Part shown: positions 13,301 through 20,118 of the stretch, one piece after another
How the letters are laid out: the number at the start of each line of letters is the position of its first letter
Numbering within the stretch: position 1 is the stretch's first letter
Assembly: GCF_014596575.1 (NCBI RefSeq)
Contig: NZ_NASZ01000001.1
Span: 1 to 64,000 of the forward strand
DNA length: 64,000 bases
DNA from: Flavobacterium pokkalii
GTDB taxonomy: Bacteria; Bacteroidota; Bacteroidia; Flavobacteriales; Flavobacteriaceae
Reading direction: 5' to 3'
Notes under the pieces: model-generated
Seen by the model: the letters and a program-made list of their open reading frames with translations, nothing else
The model's database searches: none
Told to the model about the DNA's origin: nothing
Position numbers and translations under genes: made by a program

Positions 13301-15308
13301 AATTCCAACACCAATTACTATTACAGCAAGTGCTGACACAGCTATGGTAAATTGTTTTGGAGATAAAAGTGCAAGCATTACTGTAAACACTACCTCAGGT
13401 GGTCAGGGTTCTAATTACATGTATACTTTGAATACAACTTCTTTAACACCTCCTACTTCAAGTGGTCCGCAGGCTTCTCCGATATTCTCAGGTTTAGGAG
13501 CCGGAACTTATACAGTAAGTGTAACAGATGGTTACAGCTGTACCGCTACATCTACTCCTATTGTAATTACCGAACCATCAAAAGTAATTGCCAGTTTAGT
13601 TGTTGCCAGCACGCAAACTTGTAACAATCAAACTACGCTAACATTAAGTGCTACAGGTGGAACAGGAACTTATAGTTACAGTAGCGATGCTAACTTTACA
13701 ACTGTTTTAGGTTCATTTGCGTCTTCTGTAACATTCCCGGTAGCTCCGGGAACTTATGCCTATTATGTTAGAGATAGTAATGGTTGTACTTCGGTTATTT
13801 CGAACCAAATTAAAATAGATCCGCTACCTCCTCTGACAATAGACATTGACAGAACTAATGCGGTTATCAATTGTGCCGGAGATAATACCGGAGTAATCGT
13901 AGCAACAGCACAAGGCGGATTAGGAAATTACAGCTATACCTTACTGGATGGTTCGGGTGCTACAGTTCAAGGACCAAGTGCTTCTAGTAATTTTACCGGA
14001 CTATTTGCCGGCGATTATCAGATAAAAGTGGATAGTGGTGATTGCAACACTACTTCAGCTGTTATTACAATTACACAACCTTTGGTACCATTAACTGCCA
14101 CAGGAACTATTACACCGGTAAGTTGTAACGGAGCCAATAATGGTATTTATACAGTAACAGCTTCTGGTGGGACAGGTATTATCAAATATGCCATTTCACC
14201 AAATTTAAATCAGTTTTTTGATTCTAGTATTTTTGAAAATCTGGCACCGGGTCATTATGATGTTATTGTTCAGGATCAATTAGGATGTTATGTCCGATTA
14301 GATTTTGACATGACTGAACCAGCACCAATCAGTGCAACAGTTGATCCAACTTCAATAGTTCCTGAAGTTTGCTACGGTGACAATGATGCTGCATTTAGTA
14401 TTGATATAGCAGGTGGTGTATTGCCGTATAGTGTTATTTTAGATGACCCTAACGGTACTTTTACTACCGGAGCTCCTACTCAGACACGTTTTGATTTTAC
14501 AGGAATAACAGGAGGAACGCACATTGTATATATTATTGATGCCAATAGTTGTTCGTACGAATTAGAAGTTCCTTTGGAAGAATCGGTTAAAATTAATCCG
14601 GTTGCCTTAGTAGATTACAGTTGTGTAAATAATGCGGCTGCTAATTCGGTGACAGTAACAGTTGATCCTAGTATTACGAATCCTGCCGATTTAGATTATT
14701 CATTAGATGGAGGAAATTATCAGTCAAGTAATATTTTTACAAATATTACTCCGGGTACTGCACATTATATTGATGTAAGACATACTAACGGCTGTATCAA
14801 GCGTACTCCTGCTTTTGACATTCTTCAGGTAGATCCATTGACCTTGACTCTAAGTGATGGCGGATTGAACGAAATTGTGGCAACTGCAACCGGCGGTGGC
14901 GGAGGTTATCAATATACTTTCAACGGTGAGGACAATGGTACTAAAAACACTTACATCATTTACAAATCAGGAGATTATACCGTTCAGGTAACAGATGCTA
15001 ATGGTTGTACCGCAACAGCAACCCGCTATTTTGAATATATTGATGTGTGTATTCCAAATTACTTCACTCCAAACGGAGACGGAATAAGCGACGGCTGGGC
15101 TCCGGGTTGCACCATAAATTATAAAGATTTAACATTTGACATTTTTGACCGGTATGGTCGAAAAATTGCTACTTATCACTTAGGGCAAACCTGGGATGGA
15201 AAATACAACGGACAGGAACTGCCTTCAGGAGATTATTGGTTTGTTTTAAAACTAAACGATCCAAAAGACAATCGGGATTTTGTAGGTCATTTTACACTTT
15301 ACAGATAG
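1320..15308 (+). CDS. sprB: Giant SprB-like gliding adhesin, T9SS type B substrate (4,662 aa)
   Basis: This is a cell-surface adhesin of the SprB kind, expected to be secreted by the type IX system and moved along the cell by the gliding motor. Order of parts: an unusually long N-region (1-52), a hydrophobic signal core at about 53-67 ending VSFGQ; an N-terminal globular region with YAGLYWGA and FDGF, resembling DUF3344 (70-400); a DUF11-like module (about 404-537); an Ig-like module (about 557-634); then about 43 SprB-type repeats (about 750-4572), each with an N-terminal Cys and ending like AGTYTVTVTDANGC. The end (about 4576-4662) has CIPNYFTPNGDG, FDIFDRYG and a C-terminal FTLYR, matching the gliding-associated C-terminal domain (TIGR04131). 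A beta-sandwich-like insert lies at about 1225-1425. F. johnsoniae SprB is longer (about 6,500 aa). sprF follows 43 nt downstream. Confidence 0.85.
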   Translation: MKKNYLLIFTLLNAKHSSFYKAFRNQLELIFDSNSETSKLKDLFCVFSKNRIKLHFTLALLLMTFVSFGQNYKPFSIRYNNEIKGNMLLIGNNILGKDNNNLSDNSVNQNTNMQYIDIDSDASTFSSSSANLKMPSTSGCSKIAYAGLYWGAILQVPQNRSEINKIKLKLPGNTTYTDVTGELIYDAVVDPIAAGTNEPTNTPYACYADLTTLISGLADPQGTYTVANVTSSLGFNSTTGLSAGWTLFIVYENDAATKKSITSFDGFSSIYDDKTLSIPISGFITPPSGTINILYAFASLEGDKGEVGSKTEINGKAITNSQRASNRFFNSIITDGNGYFTDRIPNNSNSLGYDTGIETVLSAEKSVINYNATSATITVQVAKGQANPIFSFFNAFAVDVIAPEIKLTKIVEDINGNDIGNTNVTLGDNLYYEIGFQNIGNDNVKNFTLKDVLPKNVIFNYPSDIISLPTGVTHTYNSTTRTLEFSIPNTLVEVNSLSQTIRLHVQLVSDYNQITDACDNVIKNQALASYQGVINTKQIVDEGSYSSTTCNFGTPQSTNFLVNINGQTFSRNEVLCGASVQLSAADGYDSYSWSSSSTGTPVIGTNQTYTATDTGTYYVTSTSDCATITEVITVIPFGNTITNPVIPYADEVVICQNNGKELPNIFLCGANSSRYIQTNISDASTIQWEKLDESSCPAQTITNCANENTACQWNVVGTGPNFLANTSGQFRVTLLYSGGCFSRFYFNVYQNLLNPTATSRDIICTTIGQITIGGVPSGYEYSLNGTDYQPSNIFPIATAGAYTVYIRQVGVTTNPCIFTVQNILVRQRNFSTSTIVSQPLCYGDKGSIKIGAADAYPQYYYSISQGGTLVNSVGPVTASDYEFAGLNPGTYTVRVWTDDGCDSSTAITITEPPLLSATSALTKALTCEDGEITVYPVGGTPPYNYYVNGSTSSQTTPQITVSAAGTYSIQVVDSQDCSTTTSITVVAVPAPEFTISQTNILCYNDTTGVINFTVTNANGYTLTYSIDNGATYISNPTFSNLGAGTYNAIVKYSLAGTDCFSTAQTITITQPDTAVTASAGVSELAGCGTSGEGKIRITNPQGGTAPYEYSFDNQTTWTTTNEAYLAPGTYTVYVRDANGCIYPMPNIVIDPVPVEPTINVENPAFNCDGTATATVTVTNNGGANYSYEYLIDGIPNTNVPPNVFTNVSSGTHTVSVSYQLLTAPTYSNLLKEDFGSGSEVASPGINPSFCFEKQNFITCDRNGTLNNGEYTVTNTIKNGIYSGWHNPVDHTAGSAIGRYLAVDAGSAIPNNAVVYRKTIQDIIPNQPIQVRFFATNLLKVGNTQPNASLTVELQNASGVALSSESTGGIPKTNGWIEYNKTINPGDNTTLDFVLRLEIAQVNGIDFAVDDIEVYQLPKTCITTKDFTVIIPTDEAFTASLVNVKNLNCSEPNDGEITIAATNFDTTNGYQYSLDNGATWNTQTASPYTITGLAPGTYNLKIRYGATAGNTCEQSFTATITAPAPLVITASVTSPASCSGGATITAAATGGTPAFRYELWDATATTNIVSSQTSNTFTNVAPGSYIVRGYDANNCTDDSPVITVVTPPSLSASLDPSSDFCYDSLNQATLVVTTSGGTAPFVYSLDGAPAQNSNTFNNVSPGTHQIVVTDSFNCIATIANIIIAPQLTATIPSVKELDCTATPNAIINGTISGGYAPYTVTLISGTGSGTIAQPNATTFTYTTAVAGTYQFQIQDDQGCTTTTSATINPLVPVNATLNTINPLCNGDDNGSVQIIPSGGVGPYTYSFDGSAFTTTSLYSGLRANIAYNYEVLDSKNCSFTGTVTLSEPTALTTTATVVPFSCSPTNTKQSATITIEEPTTGTAPYTYSFNGSAYSSSNVLTVNDTGSDQTINYSVRDSNGCTFPESVTLNKLNPPVAGSIGTTPITCNTSTSTVTVTPTAGTGVGTLTYEIVSPASTAPSNTTGVFTGLLPGTYIFKVTDTNGCYYTQSHNVLPVTPIALAANVTSNVLCFGDSSGSGLFTVSGNNTVGAYTFVLTAGTLGTGTLIQSGNTITLSNVATGTYTVEVTDTATGCKDDATITITQPTNPLDLILTSNVNANCIIPTSKVTVTANGGTPNYTYSFVQNNAPAGSYTASNTANLDPTVNLNWDVYVKDANGCIKKLDIIIAKDPTPTVTASVPNQCTSNGSSYTITAVGSGGVGTLSYSIGSGFQSSPNFSVTTPGDYTVTVRDANLCIGTTTVTVYPFLTSTAVLTKDLTCDGPTDATITLNTNGGNGPYFYKVSINGGAYNTISLAAGNTYTVSSAGTYQFEITDANGCTRLSNIVTINPIVDPVINTLTQTQQIFCSDDTTAAITVNIDTSKGIAPFTYSIDGTNFQSSNVFTGLAAGTYTVTLKDSKGCTDTDNITINQPTPINVTYHVVDISCGAGGVSKGSIIIDAVSGGNPAYNYFVTGTNGYNASELNNLGDTSTTFDIVDFGLYQINVVDANGCSVLIQNVLVASPPDDLDINIDSIADCTGGTAQISVTGATIGSGPFAFAVYTGSTMTYTPGDPAWYLEDSPGSKHTTIPNLIPGVTYTFIVHDITTGCYYYETSDTAIPTNSDLVISNLIPKNITCKGAADGKVSFDIISNYLTSTNITYEIFDSLSLITTGVTGSGTIPANGTLTITDAGNLPFGNYIIVVKEEIGAENAGCSIASDSFNITESAKDLSITAAVVQNANCNANGIVSAQAKDGTAPYQFMISTSATPPLATDSGWVSSSTFSVPAADYYVYVKDAYGCIKSSTIQTVPLDPSPEIALTPTNNCVDEGNYEITVSLTTAGISPYAISVNGSAFQNITGLPYVLSNLNSGSYTITLRDLNGCTDIETITLYRKLSVNPIVTKELDCTTSPNAEITLNVTDGLAPFTYEVSTDGGGTYGSSTPFSGTNTTIYSAATAVTYTFRVTDTNGCQFISEATIEPKIVPDFTFTQTDESCIDSSDGTITITPTAGVGPFTYSIDNGANFYASNVFTGLNAAGTYNIIVKDSKSCDSAPQPATIGEPTAVSGTGDLTQELTCGAGNATQPAIVTITGSGGTGTYQYSFNGGASFSSTNTFTTYTAGTVSAFVRDSNGCISTATVDVPVPALDRPTDMTFDTTSPVTCLADGTVEITGVTGGVPSLSYAILFPTSATTNTTGASTGIFTGLAPDTYLFQVTDANGCSYQEAYTVDPVTNITVSGQLISDVTCNGSSNGVIEFTVANFAGTYSYVFNGETPEIGQNSTTITKNNLAEGTYLITITDETTGCEATTSVTVSEPTPLALTETTNINANCNFGTQVSVTATGGIAPYSYSFVPSGNGAGAYTNSASAVLDPAISTAWDVWVRDANGCVISNPLAITIATDPLPTVTVNSFSQCPSPTGEYTFTLSATGIAPFEYSIGSGFQSNDTFTVNASGSYDVTVRDANGCTTTVSGLVNILPALQLTANITALPSCADGDGTLILTASGGSGNYQYSLDGGTYQASADFTNLTAGSHTATVSDLTTSCTYSITVTLEAATPVTGFALSKTDVTCNGGSDGVITATMATPAPGVNDNPVYLYSLSGDATRAPQQSNIFNGLAAGSYTVTVTSARGCTDTETIDINEPALIVVPALDVIQFGCNPNSNANNFATITVNGATGGSGVYNYEFIKNGTRVQFGTNNVYTEADLLGGNYTVNVHDDKGCPGAAPAAVTIDSYIALDKINVTVNNAITCANLEDITVSVSSIGGTPASLQYTVEDNLAGTLGGVYSQTNTSGIFTGLTVGEYIITVINPTTGCSIQDVYYVNEPNTFDINTSNTIDVSCYGGSNGSVAITFIDRVPTPTDEAGAFSYNIVDALGSPVTSGVSPTAGPFTISNLAAGTYTITATLTNSPYCSVTKNFTIAQPSAALTIAETHTEITCISRNNDGSISATATGGWPGGYQYELVGPVNVAYSSQSTFTNLTAGNYTVNVRDSKGCIDSANLTLVIPTPITITASADTAMVNCFGDKSASITVNTTSGGQGSNYMYTLNTTSLTPPTSSGPQASPIFSGLGAGTYTVSVTDGYSCTATSTPIVITEPSKVIASLVVASTQTCNNQTTLTLSATGGTGTYSYSSDANFTTVLGSFASSVTFPVAPGTYAYYVRDSNGCTSVISNQIKIDPLPPLTIDIDRTNAVINCAGDNTGVIVATAQGGLGNYSYTLLDGSGATVQGPSASSNFTGLFAGDYQIKVDSGDCNTTSAVITITQPLVPLTATGTITPVSCNGANNGIYTVTASGGTGIIKYAISPNLNQFFDSSIFENLAPGHYDVIVQDQLGCYVRLDFDMTEPAPISATVDPTSIVPEVCYGDNDAAFSIDIAGGVLPYSVILDDPNGTFTTGAPTQTRFDFTGITGGTHIVYIIDANSCSYELEVPLEESVKINPVALVDYSCVNNAAANSVTVTVDPSITNPADLDYSLDGGNYQSSNIFTNITPGTAHYIDVRHTNGCIKRTPAFDILQVDPLTLTLSDGGLNEIVATATGGGGGYQYTFNGEDNGTKNTYIIYKSGDYTVQVTDANGCTATATRYFEYIDVCIPNYFTPNGDGISDGWAPGCTINYKDLTFDIFDRYGRKIATYHLGQTWDGKYNGQELPSGDYWFVLKLNDPKDNRDFVGHFTLYR
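3572..15035 (+). repeat. Array of about 43 SprB repeats in a seven-module higher-order repeat
   Basis: Counting the signature G-[ST]-Y-x-[VIF]-x-[VIL]-x-D-x-x-G-C and its variants gives about 43 modules of 75-100 residues. From about 3810 to 13070 they follow a repeating seven-module order, here labelled A to G. Landmarks: B modules carry LTKALTC (about 4078), VKELDC (about 6397), LTKDLTC (about 8131) and VTKELDC (about 10005); G modules carry NVNANC (about 7663), VQNANC (about 9515) and NINANC (about 11272). A modules start near 3810, 6148, 7895, 9755 and 11510, giving a period of about 1.75-1.86 kb once the 0.6-kb insert in the first unit is subtracted. The last eight or so modules do not clearly keep this order. 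Confidence 0.8.
4994..5590 (+). other. Non-SprB domain inserted within the SprB array
   Basis: Inside the sprB frame, about 200 residues (about 1225-1425) interrupt a SprB module just after SSGTHTVSVSYQ; the module seems to resume at TCITTKDFTV. The insert starts LLKEDFGSGSEV and ends VDDIEVYQL, with RYLAVDAGS and FFATNLL between. This start and end pattern (DFG..., then ...F.VDDI.V) is typical of carbohydrate-binding or MAM/jelly-roll-like beta-sandwich modules in Bacteroidota surface proteins. Ligand unknown. Confidence 0.65.
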
Positions 15309-15351
15309 TCAAAAAAGAAAAAAGCTATTGCCCCAAATTAAAAATAGTAGA

Positions 15352-16326
15352 ATGAAAAAATTAATGATATACTTTCTTCTCCTGACAATAAGCCAAAGTT
15401 ATTGTCAGGAAATGAATTTGCCGGTTCACACTCAATATTTGGCAGATAACCACTTTGTGATTTCGCCAACATTTGCCGGAATTGGTGATAACCTTAAAAT
15501 CAGAGCCAACGGACTCGCACAATGGATTGGGATTAAAGATGCGCCCAGAAATGCATCCGTTTATGCCGATTTTAGAATCGCCGACCGTTCCGGAATCGGA
15601 GTTTCTTTTTATAATGATAAAAATGGAAATACCCGTCAAAACGGTGCTAAATTCTCTTTTGCCCAACATCTTATTTTGGATTATTATACCAAACAATATC
15701 TGTCTCTGGGAATATCCTACAACATCAATAATTTTAAAATTGATATTGAAAATTTCAACACTACTTATGAAATTCCGGTTTTAGACCCAAGTGTAACAGA
15801 CAACCGTTTTAATTCGAACAACAACTTCGATATTGGTGCTTTGTACCGCTATGATAATTTTTACTTAAGCCTAAATGCTAATAATATCTTAGCCAAAAAT
15901 ATTGACAAATACTTTGGTGCTGAACCTAATTTACTTTTAAATTATCAAATCTATTCCGGTTATGTAATTAAAGGACCTGCAAACAGCCGAGTGGAATACG
16001 AACCTTCGGTTTATTATCAGTTATTTGCCAGTGACAAACGTTCCAGTACCGACATCAACATAAAATACCGAAAATACAACAAGTATGAAGATTACTATTG
16101 GGCCGGAATTTCCTATCGTTTCCTGAATGATCAGGTTTTTAAACCACTGAATTTAGGACCAATGGCAGGTTTTAAAAAGTCTAATTTCTATTTTGCCTAT
16201 TCTTATCAGGTTACCCTTAATCCGTTGATGTCTTATAATTCCGGGACGCACATGATTACTATTGGATTGGATTTCTTTGCCGGAATAAGTAATTGCCCTT
16301 GTACCCAAAGTCCGGTTCATGATTAA
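15352..16326 (+). CDS. sprF: SprF/PorP-family outer-membrane protein
   Basis: A 324-residue protein with a signal peptide (MKKLMIYFLLLTISQSYCQ) and alternating beta-strand segments typical of the PorP/SprF family, including FVISPTFAGIGDNLKI and a C-terminal HMITIGLDFF strand. SprF of F. johnsoniae is needed for SprB to reach the surface, and the gene sits directly 3' of sprB there as here. ATG 15352 is used because the signal peptide begins there; an in-frame TTG at 15328 would only add eight polar residues. It probably forms an operon with sprB (43-nt gap). Family assignment is firm; pairing with this adhesin is inferred from position. Confidence 0.88.
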   Translation: MKKLMIYFLLLTISQSYCQEMNLPVHTQYLADNHFVISPTFAGIGDNLKIRANGLAQWIGIKDAPRNASVYADFRIADRSGIGVSFYNDKNGNTRQNGAKFSFAQHLILDYYTKQYLSLGISYNINNFKIDIENFNTTYEIPVLDPSVTDNRFNSNNNFDIGALYRYDNFYLSLNANNILAKNIDKYFGAEPNLLLNYQIYSGYVIKGPANSRVEYEPSVYYQLFASDKRSSTDINIKYRKYNKYEDYYWAGISYRFLNDQVFKPLNLGPMAGFKKSNFYFAYSYQVTLNPLMSYNSGTHMITIGLDFFAGISNCPCTQSPVHD

Positions 16327-16607
16327 TTACTCCTAAAGCAATTATTTTAAACTATAATTTTATCTAACAAGTTACAATTCATTTTTTACTTGCTAAAACG
16401 CACAAAAAACTAATAAATTCAAAACCTTCATAATTCCGATATAATCTAAACTTTTGTTTGCTATGTTAAAGAATGAAAATTTAACTTTTAACAGCCATTT
16501 TTTTAAAATAAGAAATATACAGCAATCCTCAGATGGATTACATCGTTTTCGTTGCAAAAAATTGATTTTTTTTGAGATTTAGAAATTTAATACTAGCGGA
16601 AAATATC
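16327..16607. other. AT-rich intergenic region without a clear gene
   Basis: Between sprF and pgk there are 324 bases. Apart from the promoter box at its 3' end I see no strong hairpin with a T-tract and no convincing ORF; a 39-codon ATG frame at 16463 has no ribosome site and no recognisable product. Confidence 0.5.
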
Positions 16608-16615
16608 TATATTTG
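16608..16615 (+). promoter_or_regulatory. Bacteroidota -7 box (TATATTTG) for pgk
   Basis: TATATTTG matches the TAnnTTTG consensus exactly and lies 35 nt before the pgk ATG. No well-spaced TTTG -33 element is evident (nearest TTTG at 16571-16574 is too far). Confidence 0.55.
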
Positions 16616-16650
16616 TTTCACTTTCAAAAAAACAATCTAAAATTAAACTA

Positions 16651-17838
16651 ATGAAGACTTTAAACGATTTTGATTTTAAAAATAAAAAAGCAATTATCCG
16701 CGTAGATTTCAACGTGCCTTTGGACGAAAACTTTAATGTAACAGATGTTACCCGTATCGAAGCGGCAAAACCTACTATTACTAAAATTCTTGCCGATGGC
16801 GGAAGTGTTATCTTGATGTCACACTTAGGTCGTCCAAAAGGAGCTGAAGATAAATATTCATTAAAACATATCTTAAAAACAGCCAGCGAAATTCTTGGTG
16901 TAAATGTAAAATTTGCTTCAAACTGTGTGGGTGAAGTAGCGCAACAAGCCGCAGCTGAATTACAAGCCGGAGAAGTTTTATTACTAGAAAATTTACGTTT
17001 CCACGCTGAAGAAGAAGCAGGAGATGTTGCTTTTGCAAAAGAATTAGCTTCATTAGGAGATATTTATGTAAACGATGCTTTTGGAACAGCTCACAGAGCA
17101 CATGCATCGACTACCATTATTGCTCAGTTTTTCCCAGAGCACAAATGCTTCGGAACTTTATTAGCTAAAGAAATCGACAGCATCAACAAAGTATTAAAAG
17201 ACAGCGAAAAACCAGTAACGGCAATTCTTGGAGGTTCAAAAGTTTCTTCTAAAATTACAGTTATCGAAAACATCCTTGACAAAGTAGATCACATGATTAT
17301 TGGTGGTGGAATGACTTTTACTTTTGTGAAAGCGCAAGGAGGAAAAATTGGAAATTCTATCTGCGAAGATGACAAACAGGAATTAGCGCTGGAAATTTTA
17401 AGATTAGCTAAAGAAAAAGGGGTTCAGGTTCACATTCCTGTTGATGTAGTTGCCGGAGATGATTTCTCTAACAACGCAAATACTCAGGTGGTTGATGTAA
17501 CCAATATTCCTGACGGATGGGAAGGAATGGATGCCGGACCAAAATCATTAGCAGCTTTCGAAAAAGTAATTATGGATTCGAAAACAATTCTTTGGAACGG
17601 ACCTCTTGGAGTGTTTGAAATGGAAACATTTGCCAAAGGAACTATCGCATTAGGAAACTATATTGCAGCAGCTACAGCTAACGGAACATTCTCCCTTGTA
17701 GGTGGTGGTGATTCAGTTGCAGCGGTAAAACAATTTGGTTTCGAAGATAAAATGAGCTACGTTTCAACTGGTGGTGGTGCTATGTTAGAAATGTTGGAAG
17801 GAAAAACTTTACCTGGTATTGCAGCTATACTAGACTAA
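16651..17838 (+). CDS. pgk: Phosphoglycerate kinase
   Basis: Converts 1,3-bisphosphoglycerate and ADP to 3-phosphoglycerate and ATP in glycolysis, in the cytosol. The 395-residue length is normal. Visible family signatures: RVDFNVPLD near the N-terminus, SHLGRPKG, the [11 protein letters not shown] substrate-site stretch, [11 protein letters not shown] at the hinge/nucleotide domain, and the C-terminal GGGDSVAAV nucleotide loop. It appears monocistronic, with its own -7 box upstream and the next gene having its own promoter. Confidence 0.97.
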   Translation: MKTLNDFDFKNKKAIIRVDFNVPLDENFNVTDVTRIEAAKPTITKILADGGSVILMSHLGRPKGAEDKYSLKHILKTASEILGVNVKFASNCVGEVAQQAAAELQAGEVLLLENLRFHAEEEAGDVAFAKELASLGDIYVNDAFGTAHRAHASTTIIAQFFPEHKCFGTLLAKEIDSINKVLKDSEKPVTAILGGSKVSSKITVIENILDKVDHMIIGGGMTFTFVKAQGGKIGNSICEDDKQELALEILRLAKEKGVQVHIPVDVVAGDDFSNNANTQVVDVTNIPDGWEGMDAGPKSLAAFEKVIMDSKTILWNGPLGVFEMETFAKGTIALGNYIAAATANGTFSLVGGGDSVAAVKQFGFEDKMSYVSTGGGAMLEMLEGKTLPGIAAILD

Positions 17839-17863
17839 AATATAACAATTTTAACATTTTTTA

Positions 17864-17895
17864 TTGATTTATTTAGCTGCAACATCTTAAGTTTG
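17864..17895 (+). promoter_or_regulatory. Promoter for the LysM transglycosylase gene
   Basis: TAAGTTTG at 17888-17895 fits TAnnTTTG; a TTG (-33 type) at 17864-17866 lies 21 nt upstream, within the usual Bacteroidota spacing. The ATG is 50 nt downstream of the box. Confidence 0.6.
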
Positions 17896-17945
17896 CACAA
17901 ACGATTTCTTAATCGCTTAAAATTAAGCAAGTTGACAACAAAAAT

Positions 17946-19925
17946 ATGACTATAAAAAAGATCACTTTATCATTATTTCTATTAGTATCAATTCCCCTGT
18001 TTTCGCAAGAAATTGCTGAAAGCAAGGGAATTGCTGCAATAGAAACTAAGCTTTCTTATTTGGATTCTATCAAACAAAGTTTTGTACACGACGAAATGGC
18101 CAGTTGTGTAGATAGTTTGTGGACTAAAGAATTGACCAGCTTGGATTTATACAACGACATCACAAAAGATATCGAAACGATAAATACCGATGAAAAAGTA
18201 GATTACGAATTGCCAACCGAGCTTTTAAAATCAAGACTTGAAGCCATGAATGCTAAATCTCCGTTTAACATTCAGTACAATCAGGGCTTAGAAAATATCA
18301 TCAAATCGTTCTTAAAAAATCGAAAAAAGTCTTTTGAACGCCTGATGTCCATTTCGGAATATTATTTTCCAATGTTCGAAGACGTTTTTGCCAAAAACAA
18401 CATTCCATTAGAAATCAAATATTTAGCCATTGTAGAATCGGCTTTAAATCCAAAAGCGGTTTCCAGAGTGGGTGCTACGGGACTTTGGCAATTTATGTAT
18501 CAAACCGGAAAACAATACAATTTAAAAATAGATTCTTACATCGACGAACGTAGCGATCCATTGAAAGCAACCGCTGCCGCAGCGCAATATATGTCGAATA
18601 TGTTTTCGATTTTTGGCGACTGGGAATTGGTTTTAGCCTCTTATAATTCAGGTCCCGGAAATGTAGCAAAAGCAATAAGACGCTCCGGAGGTCAGCAAAA
18701 TTTCTGGAGTATTAAGAATAATTTGCCAAGGGAAACTCAGGGTTATGTTCCGGCATTCTTAGCAACGATGTATTTGTATGAATACCGCAAAGAACACGGA
18801 ATCAAGCCTAATAAAACCTTAATTCAACGCTTTACCACCGATACGGTAATGATTAAAAAACAGATGTCTTTTAAACAAATAGCCGATTTGTTAGACGTTC
18901 CTGTTTCACAATTACAACATTTAAACCCTTCTTACAAGCTTAACGTAATTCCTTATTACCATGATGAGAATCATTATTTGCGTTTGCCAAAAGATAAGAT
19001 TGGTGTCTTTGTTTCAAATGAAGAAAAAATTTACGCTTATATTCAGCACGAAGCCGATTTAAAAAACAACAATCCGTTTAAAAATACTACGACAACAACT
19101 GCCGTTGCAACTGTTGAAAAACCTAGTTTTCCTGCCGGAAGTACCACACAGTATTACAAAGTAAAACAAGGCGACAACTTAAGCACTATTGCCAGCAAAT
19201 ACAATGTTGAGTTAGAGGATTTAAAAAAATGGAATAAACTAAACGGAAATTCAATTGCTTACGGAAAGGTTTTAACACTTTTTGTTCCTGAAACCAAAAC
19301 CGCAATTGCATCTGCCGACATCAAAGAAAGACCTAAAAAAGAAGTTAAAAACGATTCTTTAGCTTCTAAAAACAACAGCATTTATATTGTTCAAAATGGT
19401 GATAATTTAAGCAACATTGCCGAAGCTAACGATGTTACGGTTGCCCAAATTAAAGAATGGAACAAACTTAACAGCAACACCATTCAGGCAGGTATGAGTC
19501 TGCAAGTTTCAGAGAAAGAAGCCGAAGCTGAAGTAGCTGTAGCAACTCCTGCTGCCGAATTAAAAAACATTGAATATACGGTTCAAAAAGGAGATAATCT
19601 GGGAAATATTTCTAAGAAATTCGGAACTCCTGTTGCCGATTTGAAAGAATGGAATCATCTAACAGACAACAATATTGGATTAGGAAAAACATTAATCGTA
19701 GCTAAAAACGAAGTTGCCATCAACACCTCAAAAGCTACTGCCGCTTCTTTTAAGAAAACCAAAACAGAGGCTGCTTTACAACACGATTACTTTGTAAAAA
19801 AAGGAGATTCCTTATTTAGTATTGCCAAAAAATACCCTGGTGTTACTGTTTCAGACATCAAAAAATGGAACGACATTAGTAATGAAGACATCAAACCGGG
19901 AATGAAATTAAAAATCAAAAGTTAA
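17946..19925 (+). CDS. Membrane-bound-type lytic murein transglycosylase with LysM repeats (MltD-like)
   Basis: A 659-residue exported murein hydrolase. A signal peptide (about 1-20, ending LFSQ) is followed by a helical region and an SLT domain (about 140-270), with IVESALNP carrying the likely catalytic Glu164 and GATGLWQFM plus YNSGPGNV typical of the goose-lysozyme/SLT fold. A weak LysM-like stretch (about 305-350) is followed by four clear LysM modules (from about 403, 480, 540 and 615), each starting like Y.V..GD.L..IA and containing L.KWN. It would cleave glycan strands to 1,6-anhydro ends in the periplasm while LysM modules hold peptidoglycan. Own promoter upstream, strong terminator downstream. 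Confidence 0.92.
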   Translation: MTIKKITLSLFLLVSIPLFSQEIAESKGIAAIETKLSYLDSIKQSFVHDEMASCVDSLWTKELTSLDLYNDITKDIETINTDEKVDYELPTELLKSRLEAMNAKSPFNIQYNQGLENIIKSFLKNRKKSFERLMSISEYYFPMFEDVFAKNNIPLEIKYLAIVESALNPKAVSRVGATGLWQFMYQTGKQYNLKIDSYIDERSDPLKATAAAAQYMSNMFSIFGDWELVLASYNSGPGNVAKAIRRSGGQQNFWSIKNNLPRETQGYVPAFLATMYLYEYRKEHGIKPNKTLIQRFTTDTVMIKKQMSFKQIADLLDVPVSQLQHLNPSYKLNVIPYYHDENHYLRLPKDKIGVFVSNEEKIYAYIQHEADLKNNNPFKNTTTTTAVATVEKPSFPAGSTTQYYKVKQGDNLSTIASKYNVELEDLKKWNKLNGNSIAYGKVLTLFVPETKTAIASADIKERPKKEVKNDSLASKNNSIYIVQNGDNLSNIAEANDVTVAQIKEWNKLNSNTIQAGMSLQVSEKEAEAEVAVATPAAELKNIEYTVQKGDNLGNISKKFGTPVADLKEWNHLTDNNIGLGKTLIVAKNEVAINTSKATAASFKKTKTEAALQHDYFVKKGDSLFSIAKKYPGVTVSDIKKWNDISNEDIKPGMKLKIKS

Positions 19926-19947
19926 TATACTTTAACAAATCACAACG

Positions 19948-19985
19948 AAAGGCTTTATTCAACGATAGAATAAAGCCTTTTTTTA
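19948..19985 (+). terminator. Rho-independent terminator after the transglycosylase gene
   Basis: A perfect 13-bp stem: AAAGGCTTTATTC (19948-19960) with GAATAAAGCCTTT (19968-19980), 7-nt loop, followed by a T-rich run. Confidence 0.9.
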
Positions 19986-20118
19986 TTATTTATGCTAATT
20001 TTTTGCTGTTTTTAAAAAAATTGGAACGATATTCGCTATACTTTTTTTTAAACAAACCAAAAACGAATACAAAACAATTCAACCTTAAAATTTGAATTGC
20101 AGTTACAACCGATACAAA

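Noticed and set aside
15328..15351. Upstream TTG start for sprF
   Set aside because: It would place eight polar residues before a clean signal peptide; ATG 15352 fits better.
16463..16582. 39-codon ORF between sprF and pgk
   Set aside because: No ribosome site, no recognisable domain, and its end runs into a T-rich stretch before the pgk promoter.
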